From NCBI RefSeq assembly GCF_001544555.2, contig NZ_FCOK02000029.1, forward strand, positions 38,175 through 102,174: a DNA stretch of 64,000 nt. Reading direction: 5' to 3'. The DNA comes from Caballeronia udeis (GTDB taxonomy: Bacteria; Pseudomonadota; Gammaproteobacteria; Burkholderiales; Burkholderiaceae). A model generated the notes under the pieces. The model made no database searches and had not been told where the DNA came from. It was given only the letters and a program-made list of their open reading frames with translations. This document shows, in pieces, positions 1 through 8,272 of this stretch. How positions within the stretch are numbered: the stretch's first letter is position 1; each line of letters begins with the position of its first letter. The position numbers were made by a program, and so were the translations under genes.

Positions 1-1913
1 GCCACGCGCTCGATCGTCACATCACCCGTTTCGCGTTCGACCGCGACTTCGACGGCCAGCGCGCAGTACGCCATCAGGTTCTTGTACATCGCGAACGCAA
101 AGCCGACGCCGCGCGACGGCGCGCCGTCATGCACGCGATGCGGCCAGCCAAATCGTTGTGATGCGCGCTCGATCACGTCACGCGCGCGCGGATCGTCGAG
201 ATGCTTCAGGCGGAACGCAACCGGATCGGTATGCGCGGCGAGCGCGAGTTCGTCGATGAAACTCTCGATCGAAAAGATGTTGTGATACGCGCCGAGCGAA
301 CGCATCGCCGACACGCGGATCGGCATGTCTGGCAGGAAATGATGCTGCACGTAGAGATTTGGCAAGCGATACAGCGGAATGCTGTTGCGGTCCCCACCGC
401 CTTCGGGCATCGGAATCGGCTTCGGCGGCGCGGGCGTAAAGGGCTTCGACAGAAACCACGTCGGCATGAAACGCCCGGCGTTTTCGATGCGATTGTTGTG
501 CGTGTTACTCCACACCTCGAACTTCCAGTCGACGATCTGTCCGCTCGCATCCAATGATGCCGTCACGTCGCTCGACATCGCCGGTCCGAACGGCTCCCAC
601 GTGTGCTCCTGCTCGCGCATCCATTGCACTCGCACGGGCTTTCCAGGTACGGCGCGCGCGATCAACGCGGCGTCCGCGGCGACGTCGTCGGCACCATTGT
701 GTCCATAGCAACCGGAGCCTTCGACGTGAATGCAATGCACGCGCTCGGGCGGCATCGACAGCATGTCGGCGAGCCCTTTGCGCATCGGAAATACGCCTTG
801 CGTGTGCGTCCAGACCGTCATCGTGCCGTCGTTGAGCCATGCGACGGCACACGACGGGCCGATCGATCCGTGCGTCAGATACGGTTTCGTGAAGCGCGCG
901 TGCAAGGTCTGCGTGGCGGGCGCGGCGGCGGCCGTTTTGTTTGCGACGGAGATTTCCTGCGCCGGCAGTTTTTCGAGCGTCTCGTGGATTGTCGACTGCG
1001 CGGGCAACGGCGGACCGCTGCGCCATTTCGCAGTGTCGGACAGCGCGCGCATCGCGACGATCGCGCGCCATTCATCGTCGGCGACGACCGCAAGATAGCT
1101 GCCGTCCTGAACCACGGCGATCACGCCGGGCATTGTGCGCACCGGCTTGATATCGACCGATTGCAGCGTTGCACCGTAAGACGGCGGCCGGACGACGCGC
1201 GCATGCACCATGCCGGGCAACTTCAAGTCCTGCACATAACGCGGTGCGCCGGTCACCTTGCCCGGAATATCCACACGTTGAAACGACTGGCCGATCACCT
1301 TGAACGTCTTCGGATCTTTGGTCGGCGCACCGGGCGCGGCATTGCGATGCAAGTCGACGCCGCTGACCGCTTCGCCGAATGTCAATCGACGGCCGTCGTT
1401 CGCGACAATTTCGCCGTTCTGCGTCGTCAGCGAGAGGACATCGACGTTCAATCGCGTGGCCGCAGCTTCGAGCAATAGCGAGCGCACCTGCGCGGTCGCA
1501 TTGGCGATTGCGGTGCCGCTGTCGGCAGTCGAATGACTGCCGGCGGTGTAGCCTTCGTCGGGCGTCGCGTTCGTGTCGGCGGTGACGAGGACGATGCGCT
1601 CGGGCGTCACGTCGAGTTGTTCGGCGGCGATCTGCATGAACGCCGTGCGAATGCCGGTGCCGAGTTCCGCCTTGCCGGTGAACACCGTGATGCAGCCCGC
1701 TTCGTCGATCTTCACCCACGCGTCGAGCATTGGCGATGTCTTCAGACTGCCCGGGAGCTGCGGCGCGGACGCAGTGAACGTGCCGGCTTCGGTCGTCGTG
1801 GTCTGCGCGAGCGCGCGTACGGCGGGCAACAGGGTGAAGCCGACCATGACGCTGCCAGCCGCAAGAAAGCGGCGACGATTGAGGTTGTCAGGCGGAATGC
1901 GCGGATCGTTCAT
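1..1913 (-). CDS. Molybdopterin-binding subunit of a xanthine-dehydrogenase-family (IorB/NicB-like) oxidoreductase, partial
   Basis: Large catalytic subunit of a molybdenum hydroxylase. The C-terminus runs off the left edge of the window, leaving about 637 codons. The ATG at 1913 overlaps the stop of the upstream 2Fe-2S gene by 4 bp. The N-terminus carries a twin-arginine-like signal (NLNRRRFLAAGS followed by a hydrophobic stretch and ALAQ), so export is likely. This agrees with the family of periplasmic, cytochrome-linked enzymes such as isoquinoline 1-oxidoreductase. Family features visible are GKAELGTGIRTAF, the QWMREQEHTWEPFGPA region and AMRSLGAYHNIFSIESFIDELA. Electrons would pass to the 2Fe-2S subunit and then to the cytochrome c encoded just upstream. 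The substrate (an N-heterocycle or aldehyde) cannot be read from sequence. Confidence 0.9.
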   Translation of the reverse strand, partial: MNDPRIPPDNLNRRRFLAAGSVMVGFTLLPAVRALAQTTTTEAGTFTASAPQLPGSLKTSPMLDAWVKIDEAGCITVFTGKAELGTGIRTAFMQIAAEQLDVTPERIVLVTADTNATPDEGYTAGSHSTADSGTAIANATAQVRSLLLEAAATRLNVDVLSLTTQNGEIVANDGRRLTFGEAVSGVDLHRNAAPGAPTKDPKTFKVIGQSFQRVDIPGKVTGAPRYVQDLKLPGMVHARVVRPPSYGATLQSVDIKPVRTMPGVIAVVQDGSYLAVVADDEWRAIVAMRALSDTAKWRSGPPLPAQSTIHETLEKLPAQEISVANKTAAAAPATQTLHARFTKPYLTHGSIGPSCAVAWLNDGTMTVWTHTQGVFPMRKGLADMLSMPPERVHCIHVEGSGCYGHNGADDVAADAALIARAVPGKPVRVQWMREQEHTWEPFGPAMSSDVTASLDASGQIVDWKFEVWSNTHNNRIENAGRFMPTWFLSKPFTPAPPKPIPMPEGGGDRNSIPLYRLPNLYVQHHFLPDMPIRVSAMRSLGAYHNIFSIESFIDELALAAHTDPVAFRLKHLDDPRARDVIERASQRFGWPHRVHDGAPSRGVGFAFAMYKNLMAYCALAVEVAVERETGDVTIERV

Positions 1914-2365
1914 GCGGGTTGCCCCGCCTGACGGATCGCGGCAAGGATGCGCATGTGCGTGCCGCAGCGGCACAGATTCGGCTCCATGTGCGCGCGAATC
2001 TGCTCGTCGGTGGGCGATGGTACGCGATCGAGCAGCGCCTGCGCGCGCATCACCATGCCCGCGATGCAGTAGCCGCACTGCGCCGCCTGTTTATCGATGA
2101 ATGCCTGTTGCAGCTTGCCGGGCTTGTCCGTGCTGCCGAGTCCTTCGATGGTACGCACGGAACGCGTGCCGATGGCCGCGACCGGCATTAAACACGAGAA
2201 CACCGGCTTGTCACCGACGATCACCGTACACGCGCCGCATTGGCCCAGACCACAGCCGAATTTCGCGCCGTGCAGGCCGAGTTGATTGCGCAGAGCGTAG
2301 AGGAGTGGCGTCGACGGATCGATATCGAGTTGATGCGGCATGCCGTTCACAATGAGCGTCATCAT
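1910..2365 (-). CDS. 2Fe-2S subunit of the molybdenum hydroxylase (IorA/NicA-like)
   Basis: Small electron-transfer subunit of 151 residues, a normal length for the family. The N-terminal plant-type ferredoxin domain has Cys38, Cys43, Cys46 and Cys58. The C-terminal four-helix domain has Cys97/Cys100 (QCGYC) and Cys132/Cys134 (LCRC), so both 2Fe-2S clusters should form. I chose the ATG at 2365 because it overlaps the upstream cytochrome stop in an ATGA junction. A second ATG follows directly, and longer upstream starts would reach into the cytochrome gene. Its own stop overlaps the molybdopterin subunit start in the same way. The three genes are therefore translationally coupled in the order cytochrome c, 2Fe-2S, molybdopterin subunit. 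No FAD subunit is present, as expected for cytochrome-linked members. Confidence 0.95.
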   Translation of the reverse strand: MMTLIVNGMPHQLDIDPSTPLLYALRNQLGLHGAKFGCGLGQCGACTVIVGDKPVFSCLMPVAAIGTRSVRTIEGLGSTDKPGKLQQAFIDKQAAQCGYCIAGMVMRAQALLDRVPSPTDEQIRAHMEPNLCRCGTHMRILAAIRQAGQPA

Positions 2366-3714
2366 GGTTCGTGAGACTCCTTGCGCAGGCGTTCGACGTC
2401 GGCTTCGTCGAGCGTCCATGCGGGTTGGCTGCTGAAATTCGAGCGCAGGTACGCGGCGAGATCGGCGATCTGCGCGTTGGTGAACGTGTCGGCGAAGCCG
2501 GGCATGAAGGCGGCGCGCATGCTGCGATCGGTCGGAATGCCATCGAGAATCGTCCGCAGCGCGTTACGTGGATCGTTCGCGTTGACGGCGGTGCCGAGTG
2601 CCAGCGATGGACGGCTGCCGAGCGTCGTCATCGGCGCGTTCGCTGCGTGGCATGAGGCGCACGCTGCTGAGAAAAGCGTTGCGCCGTCGCGGATGTTATT
2701 CATGTTTGCCTGGGCGGTTTGCTGCATAGCCTTGGGCGATGCTTCGGCTGGCTTTTGTAGTGAGAGCAGATACGTGGCCATCGCATCGACATCGACATCG
2801 GATGCATTTGTCAGCGACTGCGTCACCGCTCGCATCGGTCCGGCCGCTGCACCATGTTGATCGGCGAAACCGGTGCGCAAATACGCGGCGAGTTGATCGT
2901 GCGTCCACGGTTCGGGCGCGCTCAGCAACGTCGTCAATGCGGGTGCCTCCCAGCCTTCGATCACGTTGCCGTCGAACGCGTCGCCGCGCTTTTCTGCGCC
3001 GAGCAGATTCATCGGCGTGTGACAGGCGGCGCAATGCGCGGGGCCGTCGATCAGGTATTTGCCGCGTATTAGCTGTGCGTCATGCGTTGCGGGTTCTGCT
3101 GGCGCTTGAACATTCGCTTGAACATTCGCTTGGCTATTCGTTTCGCCATTTGCTTCGACGCCGGGATGCAAAAAGAACAGATTCCATGCCGCAATCAACG
3201 GACGGAAACTGAGCGGGAATATCAACTGGTTCGCGGGCGCGGTGGACTGCACGGCATCGCGCGACATCAGATACGCGTAGAGCGCGGCGATATCGGCATC
3301 CGTCATGTACGTGAAGTGTGGATACGGAAAGGCAGGGTAGAGCAGGTGACCGTCGCGCGCGATGCCGCGACGCATTGAACGCGTGAAGTCGCTGAGCGTC
3401 CAGTCACCGATGCCGGTTTGGCGATCGGGCGTGATATTGGTCGAATAGATCGTGCCGAACGGCGTGTCGAGCGGACGGCCGCCTGCGAAAGGCGCACTGC
3501 GATCTGCTGTATGACACACGACGCAATCGCCGATGGCGGCCAGGTTTGCGCCGTGTTTGAGTAGCGCGGTATCGGTGAGCGGTAGCGTTGATGTTTCTGC
3601 TGCGTTGGCCGTCGGCGTGAAGTGCGGATACGTGAGCGAGCCAAGCGTGCCCGCGAAAAACGCGGCGCACAACAATGCGCACAGCGATGCCGCCAAGCCG
3701 GTCGACCTCTTCAT
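2362..3714 (-). CDS. Tri-haem cytochrome c, electron acceptor of the molybdenum hydroxylase
   Basis: A 450-residue exported cytochrome with a Sec signal or anchor at residues 1-39 (cleavable after ANAA). It has three CXXCH motifs (CVVCH near residue 64, CAACH near 230, CASCH near 350), the layout of membrane-bound alcohol or gluconate dehydrogenase cytochrome subunits. First gene of the unit, overlapping the 2Fe-2S gene by 4 bp. It probably receives electrons from the hydroxylase and passes them to the respiratory chain. Between haem domains 1 and 2 is a short in-frame tandem repeat (QANVQANVQA), matching a 12-bp DNA repeat near 3108-3145. This looks like a replication-slippage linker with no catalytic meaning. 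3715-3938 upstream has no gene. Confidence 0.92.
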   Translation of the reverse strand: MKRSTGLAASLCALLCAAFFAGTLGSLTYPHFTPTANAAETSTLPLTDTALLKHGANLAAIGDCVVCHTADRSAPFAGGRPLDTPFGTIYSTNITPDRQTGIGDWTLSDFTRSMRRGIARDGHLLYPAFPYPHFTYMTDADIAALYAYLMSRDAVQSTAPANQLIFPLSFRPLIAAWNLFFLHPGVEANGETNSQANVQANVQAPAEPATHDAQLIRGKYLIDGPAHCAACHTPMNLLGAEKRGDAFDGNVIEGWEAPALTTLLSAPEPWTHDQLAAYLRTGFADQHGAAAGPMRAVTQSLTNASDVDVDAMATYLLSLQKPAEASPKAMQQTAQANMNNIRDGATLFSAACASCHAANAPMTTLGSRPSLALGTAVNANDPRNALRTILDGIPTDRSMRAAFMPGFADTFTNAQIADLAAYLRSNFSSQPAWTLDEADVERLRKESHEP

Positions 3715-3938
3715 CGCGTCTCCGTCAATGCGTCCGATTCAGCCGTCATGTATAGCACAGGATTTTGCGAATCGCGTTCTGCCAAAGCATTCAATCACGG
3801 TATGGATGAGGCCGATGACATCAACGTGGCGTGGAGATGGCGCGTGGATGGCGCCGTTGATCATTACGTCATTGTTGGCGGCAGCATTTCCTGCCCCGCT
3901 GTCACCGTCTGTCGAAACCCGACTTGCCTCCCGCCCAG

Positions 3939-5324
3939 TCACCTTCGCGTCTTTAGTCGACGATACAGCGTGCGTTCACTCATTCCGAGGTGTTGAGCGA
4001 GCGCGCTGCGTGTCCCGGAAAACTCCTCTGCGAACCGTAAGAACTCACGATCCGTAAGCTCGCCGCGTGCCGAAAATGAGGGTGAGCCCGTGCTGCTGCC
4101 CAGATACGCCGACTCCGCCGCCACCATGTCATCCGGCAGATGTTCGATCCGGATCACCCCGTCGTCGGCCAACAGGCACGCCCGGTCGAGCACGTTGCGC
4201 AGTTCCCGGATATTGCCCGGCCAGGAATAGGCATGGAGCCTCGCGAGAGCGTCCGTTGCAATGCTGAACTTGCGGCCCGCAGTGCCTTGTGTGTTATCGA
4301 GACGCTGGAGTATCGATTCGACGAGCAGCGCGATATCGTCGGGGCGCTCGCGCACCGCCGGCAGGTGAATCGGAAATGCACTGATGCGGTAGTAGAGGTC
4401 CTGGCGGAACCGGCCGTCGTCGATCATTTCCCGCACCGGTTTGTGCGTCGCCGCCACGAGCCGGAAATCCGCGCGCAAGGTCTCGATGCCGCCGACCCGG
4501 CGGAACGTGCCGGACTCGATGAGCCGCAGCAGCTTGACCTGCATTGACAGTGGCACATCGCCGATTTCGTCGAGAAACAGCGTTCCGGCTTGCGCGGTCT
4601 CGACGAGACCCGGTTTGCGCGCGGCTGCGCCAGTGAACGCCCCCTTTTCATAGCCGAAGAGTTCGGTCTCGAACAAGGCCTCCGTGATGCCCGAGCACTC
4701 GACAACGACAAATGGGTGTTGCGCTCGCTCGCTTGCCTCATGAAGGGCGCGCGCGAACAGTTCCTTGCCGGTGCCGGACTCTCCGAGGAGCAGGACCGGC
4801 AGCATCGAAGGAGCGACGCGATGCAGCGCCGAGATCGCCGCGTTGAACGCCGTCGAGCGCCCGACCAGGCCCTCCGCGCTCGGCTTGGCGGACGCGCCGC
4901 GCACCGTCGAGAGCCGCTCGACGTATGCCACCACCTCCCGCTGTGCATTGAAAATCGGCCGCAATTCGACATCGACATGCTCCGGCCCGCGAGGCGTGTG
5001 ATGAATATGCAGCACGCGGTCGGGGCCGCGCAGTTCAAATGCCCGTTTCATCGGACAGTGCTCGCCCGCCTGATCGCAAGGGACGTCGTAGTGATGCGAA
5101 ACCTGGTAGCACTTGCGGCCGAGGTGAGGCTGGCTGGCGACGCCAAACTGACGTTGATAAGCGGTGTTGGCGGCAAGGATGCGGTACTCGGGATCGAGCA
5201 CGATCATCGGTTGAGCATCGTGCTCCAGATATGACACGAGTGCATCGACATCCGGCGCTCGAGGCGGTTCGTCCGGCATCGTCGCGACGGGCGTGACCGG
5301 TATGAATGACTTTGGGGATTTCAC
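3939..5324 (-). CDS. fisR: FisR-like sigma-54-dependent activator of sulfide/persulfide oxidation
   Basis: Enhancer-binding protein of 461 residues: N-terminal PAS-like sensor, AAA+ domain with Walker A (GESGTGKE), the GAFTGA sigma-54 contact loop and Walker B (LDEIG), then a C-terminal Fis-type helix-turn-helix (ALAQHLGMSERTLYRRLK). The sensor has three cysteines, Cys72, Cys83 and Cys90, spaced 11 and 7 apart. As I recall, that is the spacing of the sulfane-sulfur-sensing cysteines (53, 64, 71) of FisR from Cupriavidus. It is divergent from persulfide dioxygenase and SQR genes, the known FisR targets. I chose the GTG at 5324 because GGAG precedes it by 8 nt. An upstream ATG at 5387 would lie in the candidate operator region, and an internal ATG at residue 16 is also possible. 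Identity rests on domain layout, cysteine spacing and context. Confidence 0.85.
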   Translation of the reverse strand: MKSPKSFIPVTPVATMPDEPPRAPDVDALVSYLEHDAQPMIVLDPEYRILAANTAYQRQFGVASQPHLGRKCYQVSHHYDVPCDQAGEHCPMKRAFELRGPDRVLHIHHTPRGPEHVDVELRPIFNAQREVVAYVERLSTVRGASAKPSAEGLVGRSTAFNAAISALHRVAPSMLPVLLLGESGTGKELFARALHEASERAQHPFVVVECSGITEALFETELFGYEKGAFTGAAARKPGLVETAQAGTLFLDEIGDVPLSMQVKLLRLIESGTFRRVGGIETLRADFRLVAATHKPVREMIDDGRFRQDLYYRISAFPIHLPAVRERPDDIALLVESILQRLDNTQGTAGRKFSIATDALARLHAYSWPGNIRELRNVLDRACLLADDGVIRIEHLPDDMVAAESAYLGSSTGSPSFSARGELTDREFLRFAEEFSGTRSALAQHLGMSERTLYRRLKTRR

Positions 5325-5359
5325 GGCGGCGGCTCCGGTAAACCTCACTATACGTTGAC

Positions 5360-5397
5360 ACTGCCACAACTGCCACCTGACTGCCAAAACTGGCAGT
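5360..5397. promoter_or_regulatory. Candidate activator (UAS) boxes for the FisR-like regulator
   Basis: Three direct copies of ACTGCCA begin at 5360, 5369 and 5380. A perfect inverted copy TGGCAGT at 5391-5397 makes a 7-bp dyad with the third copy across a 4-nt spacer. The boxes lie about 110-145 bp upstream of the -24/-12 element, the usual distance for an enhancer of a sigma-54 activator. They also sit beside the regulator's own start, so autoregulation is possible. Assigning them to this regulator is inference. Confidence 0.6.
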
Positions 5398-5504
5398 CTT
5401 CGCTCGCTGCTTGCCGTCCGAGGATGGCATCGTCCAATCTGGATAGCTAAAAATATTGACTAAAATCAACAACTTATATGATTTAATCCAGATGGGAATG
5501 ACGA

Positions 5505-5520
5505 TGGCACGGTTCTTGTA
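5505..5520 (+). promoter_or_regulatory. Sigma-54 (-24/-12) promoter of the persulfide dioxygenase/SQR operon
   Basis: TGGCACG, 4 nt, then TTGTA matches the sigma-54 consensus TGGCACG-N4-TTGCW at all but one position (T for C in the -12 element). It lies 50 bp upstream of the persulfide dioxygenase start and downstream of the ACTGCCA boxes. The adjacent divergent gene encodes a GAFTGA-containing activator, which makes a chance match unlikely. Confidence 0.8.
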
Positions 5521-5569
5521 CTGATTGCACCGACCCTGCCGCATTGGAAGGCCCATTTTTGAGGAGAGG

Positions 5570-6457
5570 ATGTTGAAAACCACGAGTCCCATGCAGGTCG
5601 AAGGCTTCTTCGACCCCGGTACCTGGACGATCAGCTACCTGTTGCTGGATGTCCGCACCGGCGACTGTGCACTGATCGACAGTGTCCTCGACTATGACCC
5701 GAAGTCAGGCCGCACCTCCACGACGACCGCCGACAAACTCGTCTCTCGCGTCCAGGAGCTTGGCGTGAAGGTCCAGTGGCATCTCGAAACCCACGTGCAC
5801 GCCGACCATCTGTCCGCCGCGCCCTACCTCAAGGAAAGACTCGGCGGAACGATTGCGATCGGCGCGCAGGTGACGCATGTACAAGACGTGTTCGGCAAGT
5901 TTTTCAACGCCGGCTCGAGATTCGCGCACGATGGCAGCCAGTTCGATCACCTGCTCTCCGACGGCGAAACGTTCGCCGTCGGAGCGTTGCAGGCGCGCGC
6001 CATCCATACCCCGGGCCATACACCGGCCTGCATGACCTTTGTGGTCAGCGACGGCGTGCAGACCGCAGCCTTTGTCGGGGACACCCTGTTCATGCCCGAC
6101 TACGGCACCGCGCGCTGCGACTTTCCCGGCGGCGACGCCCGTACGCTCTACCGGTCAATCAACAAGGTGTTGAGCCTGCCGGCGGACACGAAGCTGTACA
6201 TGTGCCACGACTACCAGCCCGGCGGGCGGCCTTTGCAGTTTGTCAGCACGGTAGCCGAGGAGCGAGAGCACAACGTCCACATACGCAACGGTATCAGCGA
6301 GGAATCCTTCGTTGCGATGCGCACCGCGCGCGACGCGACACTCAACATGCCGGTGCTGATGCTGCCGTCAGTGCAGGTCAACATGCGCGCCGGACATATG
6401 CCCGATCCGGAAGAGAACGGAGTGCCGTATCTCAAGATTCCCCTCAACGCAATCTGA
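5570..6457 (+). CDS. pdo: Persulfide dioxygenase (ETHE1/Blh-type metallo-beta-lactamase fold)
   Basis: A 295-residue MBL-fold enzyme expected to oxidise glutathione persulfide to sulfite. The metal motif is THVHADH (His75, His77, Asp79, His80). Later ligands sit in HTPGHTPACMTF and in FVGDTLFMPDYGTARCDFPGG, a stretch typical of the PDO/Blh branch. GAGGAG at 5561 lies directly before the ATG at 5570. A TTG one codon later has better spacing, so the start may be off by one codon. It is the first gene of the unit driven by the sigma-54 promoter, 39 bp before the SQR fusion. Sulfide oxidised by SQR would give persulfide for this enzyme. Length and motifs show no defect. Confidence 0.92.
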   Translation: MLKTTSPMQVEGFFDPGTWTISYLLLDVRTGDCALIDSVLDYDPKSGRTSTTTADKLVSRVQELGVKVQWHLETHVHADHLSAAPYLKERLGGTIAIGAQVTHVQDVFGKFFNAGSRFAHDGSQFDHLLSDGETFAVGALQARAIHTPGHTPACMTFVVSDGVQTAAFVGDTLFMPDYGTARCDFPGGDARTLYRSINKVLSLPADTKLYMCHDYQPGGRPLQFVSTVAEEREHNVHIRNGISEESFVAMRTARDATLNMPVLMLPSVQVNMRAGHMPDPEENGVPYLKIPLNAI

Positions 6458-6496
6458 GCCGGTGCACGTAGTTAGCAGGAGCAACAGGAGAAGTCG

Positions 6497-8164
6497 ATGG
6501 ACATCAAGAAACTGACGGCTGAACTGGCGGTATCGCAACAGATTGCCGCATCCGACCTGCGTGCGATCGCGGACTCTGGCTTTCGCGCCGTCGTCTGCAA
6601 TCGCCCCGACGGCGAAGGTTCCGACCAGCCCAACTTTAGCGAGATCGAGGCGGCGGCCCGTGAACAGGGTATCGAGACCCACTACCTGCCAATCGAGTCC
6701 GGCAAGGTCGGCGATGGCGAGGCTGCACAGTTCGGCGAACTGATGCAGGCACTGCCGAAGCCGGTGCTCGCCTATTGCCGCACCGGAATGCGTGCCGCGA
6801 CGCTGTGGGCGCTGTCCGAAGCGCCGCGCCGGACACTGCCGGACATCATCGCCGCTGGCAAGGCAGCAGGCTATGACCTGTCCGCGCTGGCGCGACGTAT
6901 TGCCAACGACGGCAAGGTGCCCGGCGAAGTCGCCGTGGCCAGTCATGACATTGTGATCATCGGCGCAGGCGCCGCCGGCGTGGCGGCAGCCGCGAGCCTG
7001 CTCGCGCGCGAGCGCAACCTCGACATTGCCATCATCGACCCCGCCGACGTCCACTATTACCAGCCAGGTTGGACCATGGTCGGAGCCGGTGTGTTCGATC
7101 CCGAGACCACCGCCCGCGAGATGGCCGCCGTGCTCCCGCGCAAGGTGCACTGGATCAAGGCCGCGGTGGCTGCGTTCGAGCCGGAAAAGAATTCGGTTGT
7201 TCTCGAAGGATGCCGGGTGGTGAGCTACAGGCAGCTCATCGTTTGTCCGGGACTGAAGCTGGACTGGCATGCTATCGACGGGTTGCCGGAAACCCTCGGA
7301 CAGAATGGCGTGACGTCCAACTATCGCTACGATCTTGCGCCCTACACGTGGCAGCTCGTGCGCCAGCTCAAGGGCGGTCGCGCGCTGTTCACCCAGCCGC
7401 CGATGCCGATCAAATGCGCCGGGGCGCCGCAAAAGGCCATGTATCTGTCCTCGGATCACTGGCGGCGTTCAGGCCGGCTTGACCAAATAGATGTCCAGTT
7501 CTTCAATGCCGGGGCGGTGTTGTTCGGCGTGGCCGACTATGTCCCGGCATTGATGGAGTACGTCAAGCGTTACGACATCGCGTTGAACTTCGGCTTCAAC
7601 CTGAGTGCGATAGACGGGCCGGCCAAGCGCGCGATTTTCAGGCGCACGCTCGAGAACGGCAGCGTGGAATCGGTGACCCGTGAGTTCGACATGATCCACG
7701 TGGTGCCGCCGCAGAAGGCCCCGGACTTCATCCGCGTCAGCCCGCTGGCCGATAAGGCGGGCTGGGTCGACGTCGACCAGACGACGCTGCGCCACAAGAC
7801 CTACTCAAACGTCTTTGCGCTCGGCGATGCCGCGAACACGCCAAATGCGAAAACCGCCGCCGCTGCGCGCAAGCAGGCACCAGTCGTCGCCCACAACGTG
7901 CTTGCCGCCCTCGGGAAGGTCCGGGGCGAGGCAGCATACGACGGTTATGGATCATGCCCGCTGACCGTCGAACGCGGCAAGATCGTGCTCGCGGAATTCC
8001 TCTATGGCGGGAAGGTCGCGCCGACGCTGCCGACCTGGCTGATCGACGGTAAGCATCCGTCGCGCCTCGCGTGGTTGCTGAAGGAACGCATCCTGCCGCC
8101 GCTTTACTGGCAGGGGATGCTCAAGGGGCGCGAGTGGCTGGCGCGGCCTGAACTCGTGGGCTAA
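6497..8164 (+). CDS. sqr: Sulfur-transferase (DUF442) / sulfide:quinone oxidoreductase fusion
   Basis: A 555-residue two-domain protein. Residues 1-125 form a DUF442 (Blh/rhodanese-like phosphatase-fold) sulfur transferase with the loop YCRTGMRA and catalytic Cys94. Residues from about 150 form an FAD-dependent pyridine-nucleotide-disulfide oxidoreductase of the SQR type: FAD motif IIGAGAAG at 155-161, candidate redox cysteines Cys250 (IVCPG) and Cys307 (IKCAG), and a C-terminal VFALGDAANTP motif. The two C-terminal helices fit peripheral membrane attachment. AGGAG lies just upstream of the ATG. SQR would oxidise sulfide to zero-valent sulfur and pass electrons to ubiquinone. The fused transferase may hand sulfur to glutathione, and the PDO encoded upstream would oxidise the persulfide. 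This domain fusion is known from Cupriavidus and relatives. Confidence 0.92.
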   Translation: MDIKKLTAELAVSQQIAASDLRAIADSGFRAVVCNRPDGEGSDQPNFSEIEAAAREQGIETHYLPIESGKVGDGEAAQFGELMQALPKPVLAYCRTGMRAATLWALSEAPRRTLPDIIAAGKAAGYDLSALARRIANDGKVPGEVAVASHDIVIIGAGAAGVAAAASLLARERNLDIAIIDPADVHYYQPGWTMVGAGVFDPETTAREMAAVLPRKVHWIKAAVAAFEPEKNSVVLEGCRVVSYRQLIVCPGLKLDWHAIDGLPETLGQNGVTSNYRYDLAPYTWQLVRQLKGGRALFTQPPMPIKCAGAPQKAMYLSSDHWRRSGRLDQIDVQFFNAGAVLFGVADYVPALMEYVKRYDIALNFGFNLSAIDGPAKRAIFRRTLENGSVESVTREFDMIHVVPPQKAPDFIRVSPLADKAGWVDVDQTTLRHKTYSNVFALGDAANTPNAKTAAAARKQAPVVAHNVLAALGKVRGEAAYDGYGSCPLTVERGKIVLAEFLYGGKVAPTLPTWLIDGKHPSRLAWLLKERILPPLYWQGMLKGREWLARPELVG

Positions 8165-8176
8165 CGGAAGAATATC

Positions 8177-8203
8177 GGTTTCATACCTTCAAGGTATGAA
8201 ACC
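8177..8203. promoter_or_regulatory. Perfect 11-bp dyad with ATAC-N7-GTAT core upstream of catB
   Basis: GGTTTCATACC (8177-8187), loop TTCAA, then its exact complement (8193-8203). The centre is ATAC-N7-GTAT, the recognition pattern described for the LysR-type regulators BenM and CatM of catechol and benzoate genes. It lies 70 bp before catB and 13 bp after the SQR stop. No T-run follows, so an operator is more likely than a terminator, although the transcript could form a hairpin. No catR-like gene is adjacent. Confidence 0.7.
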
Positions 8204-8272
8204 AGTCGGAAGCGGTGTTGGACTTCACGGGGTGTTCGTTTCTACCATGTGCGTTCCTGGAGGAAATGCACA

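Noticed and set aside
8177..8203. Rho-independent terminator after the SQR gene
   Set aside because: The stem is strong but there is no T-run after it. The ATAC-N7-GTAT core fits an operator better.
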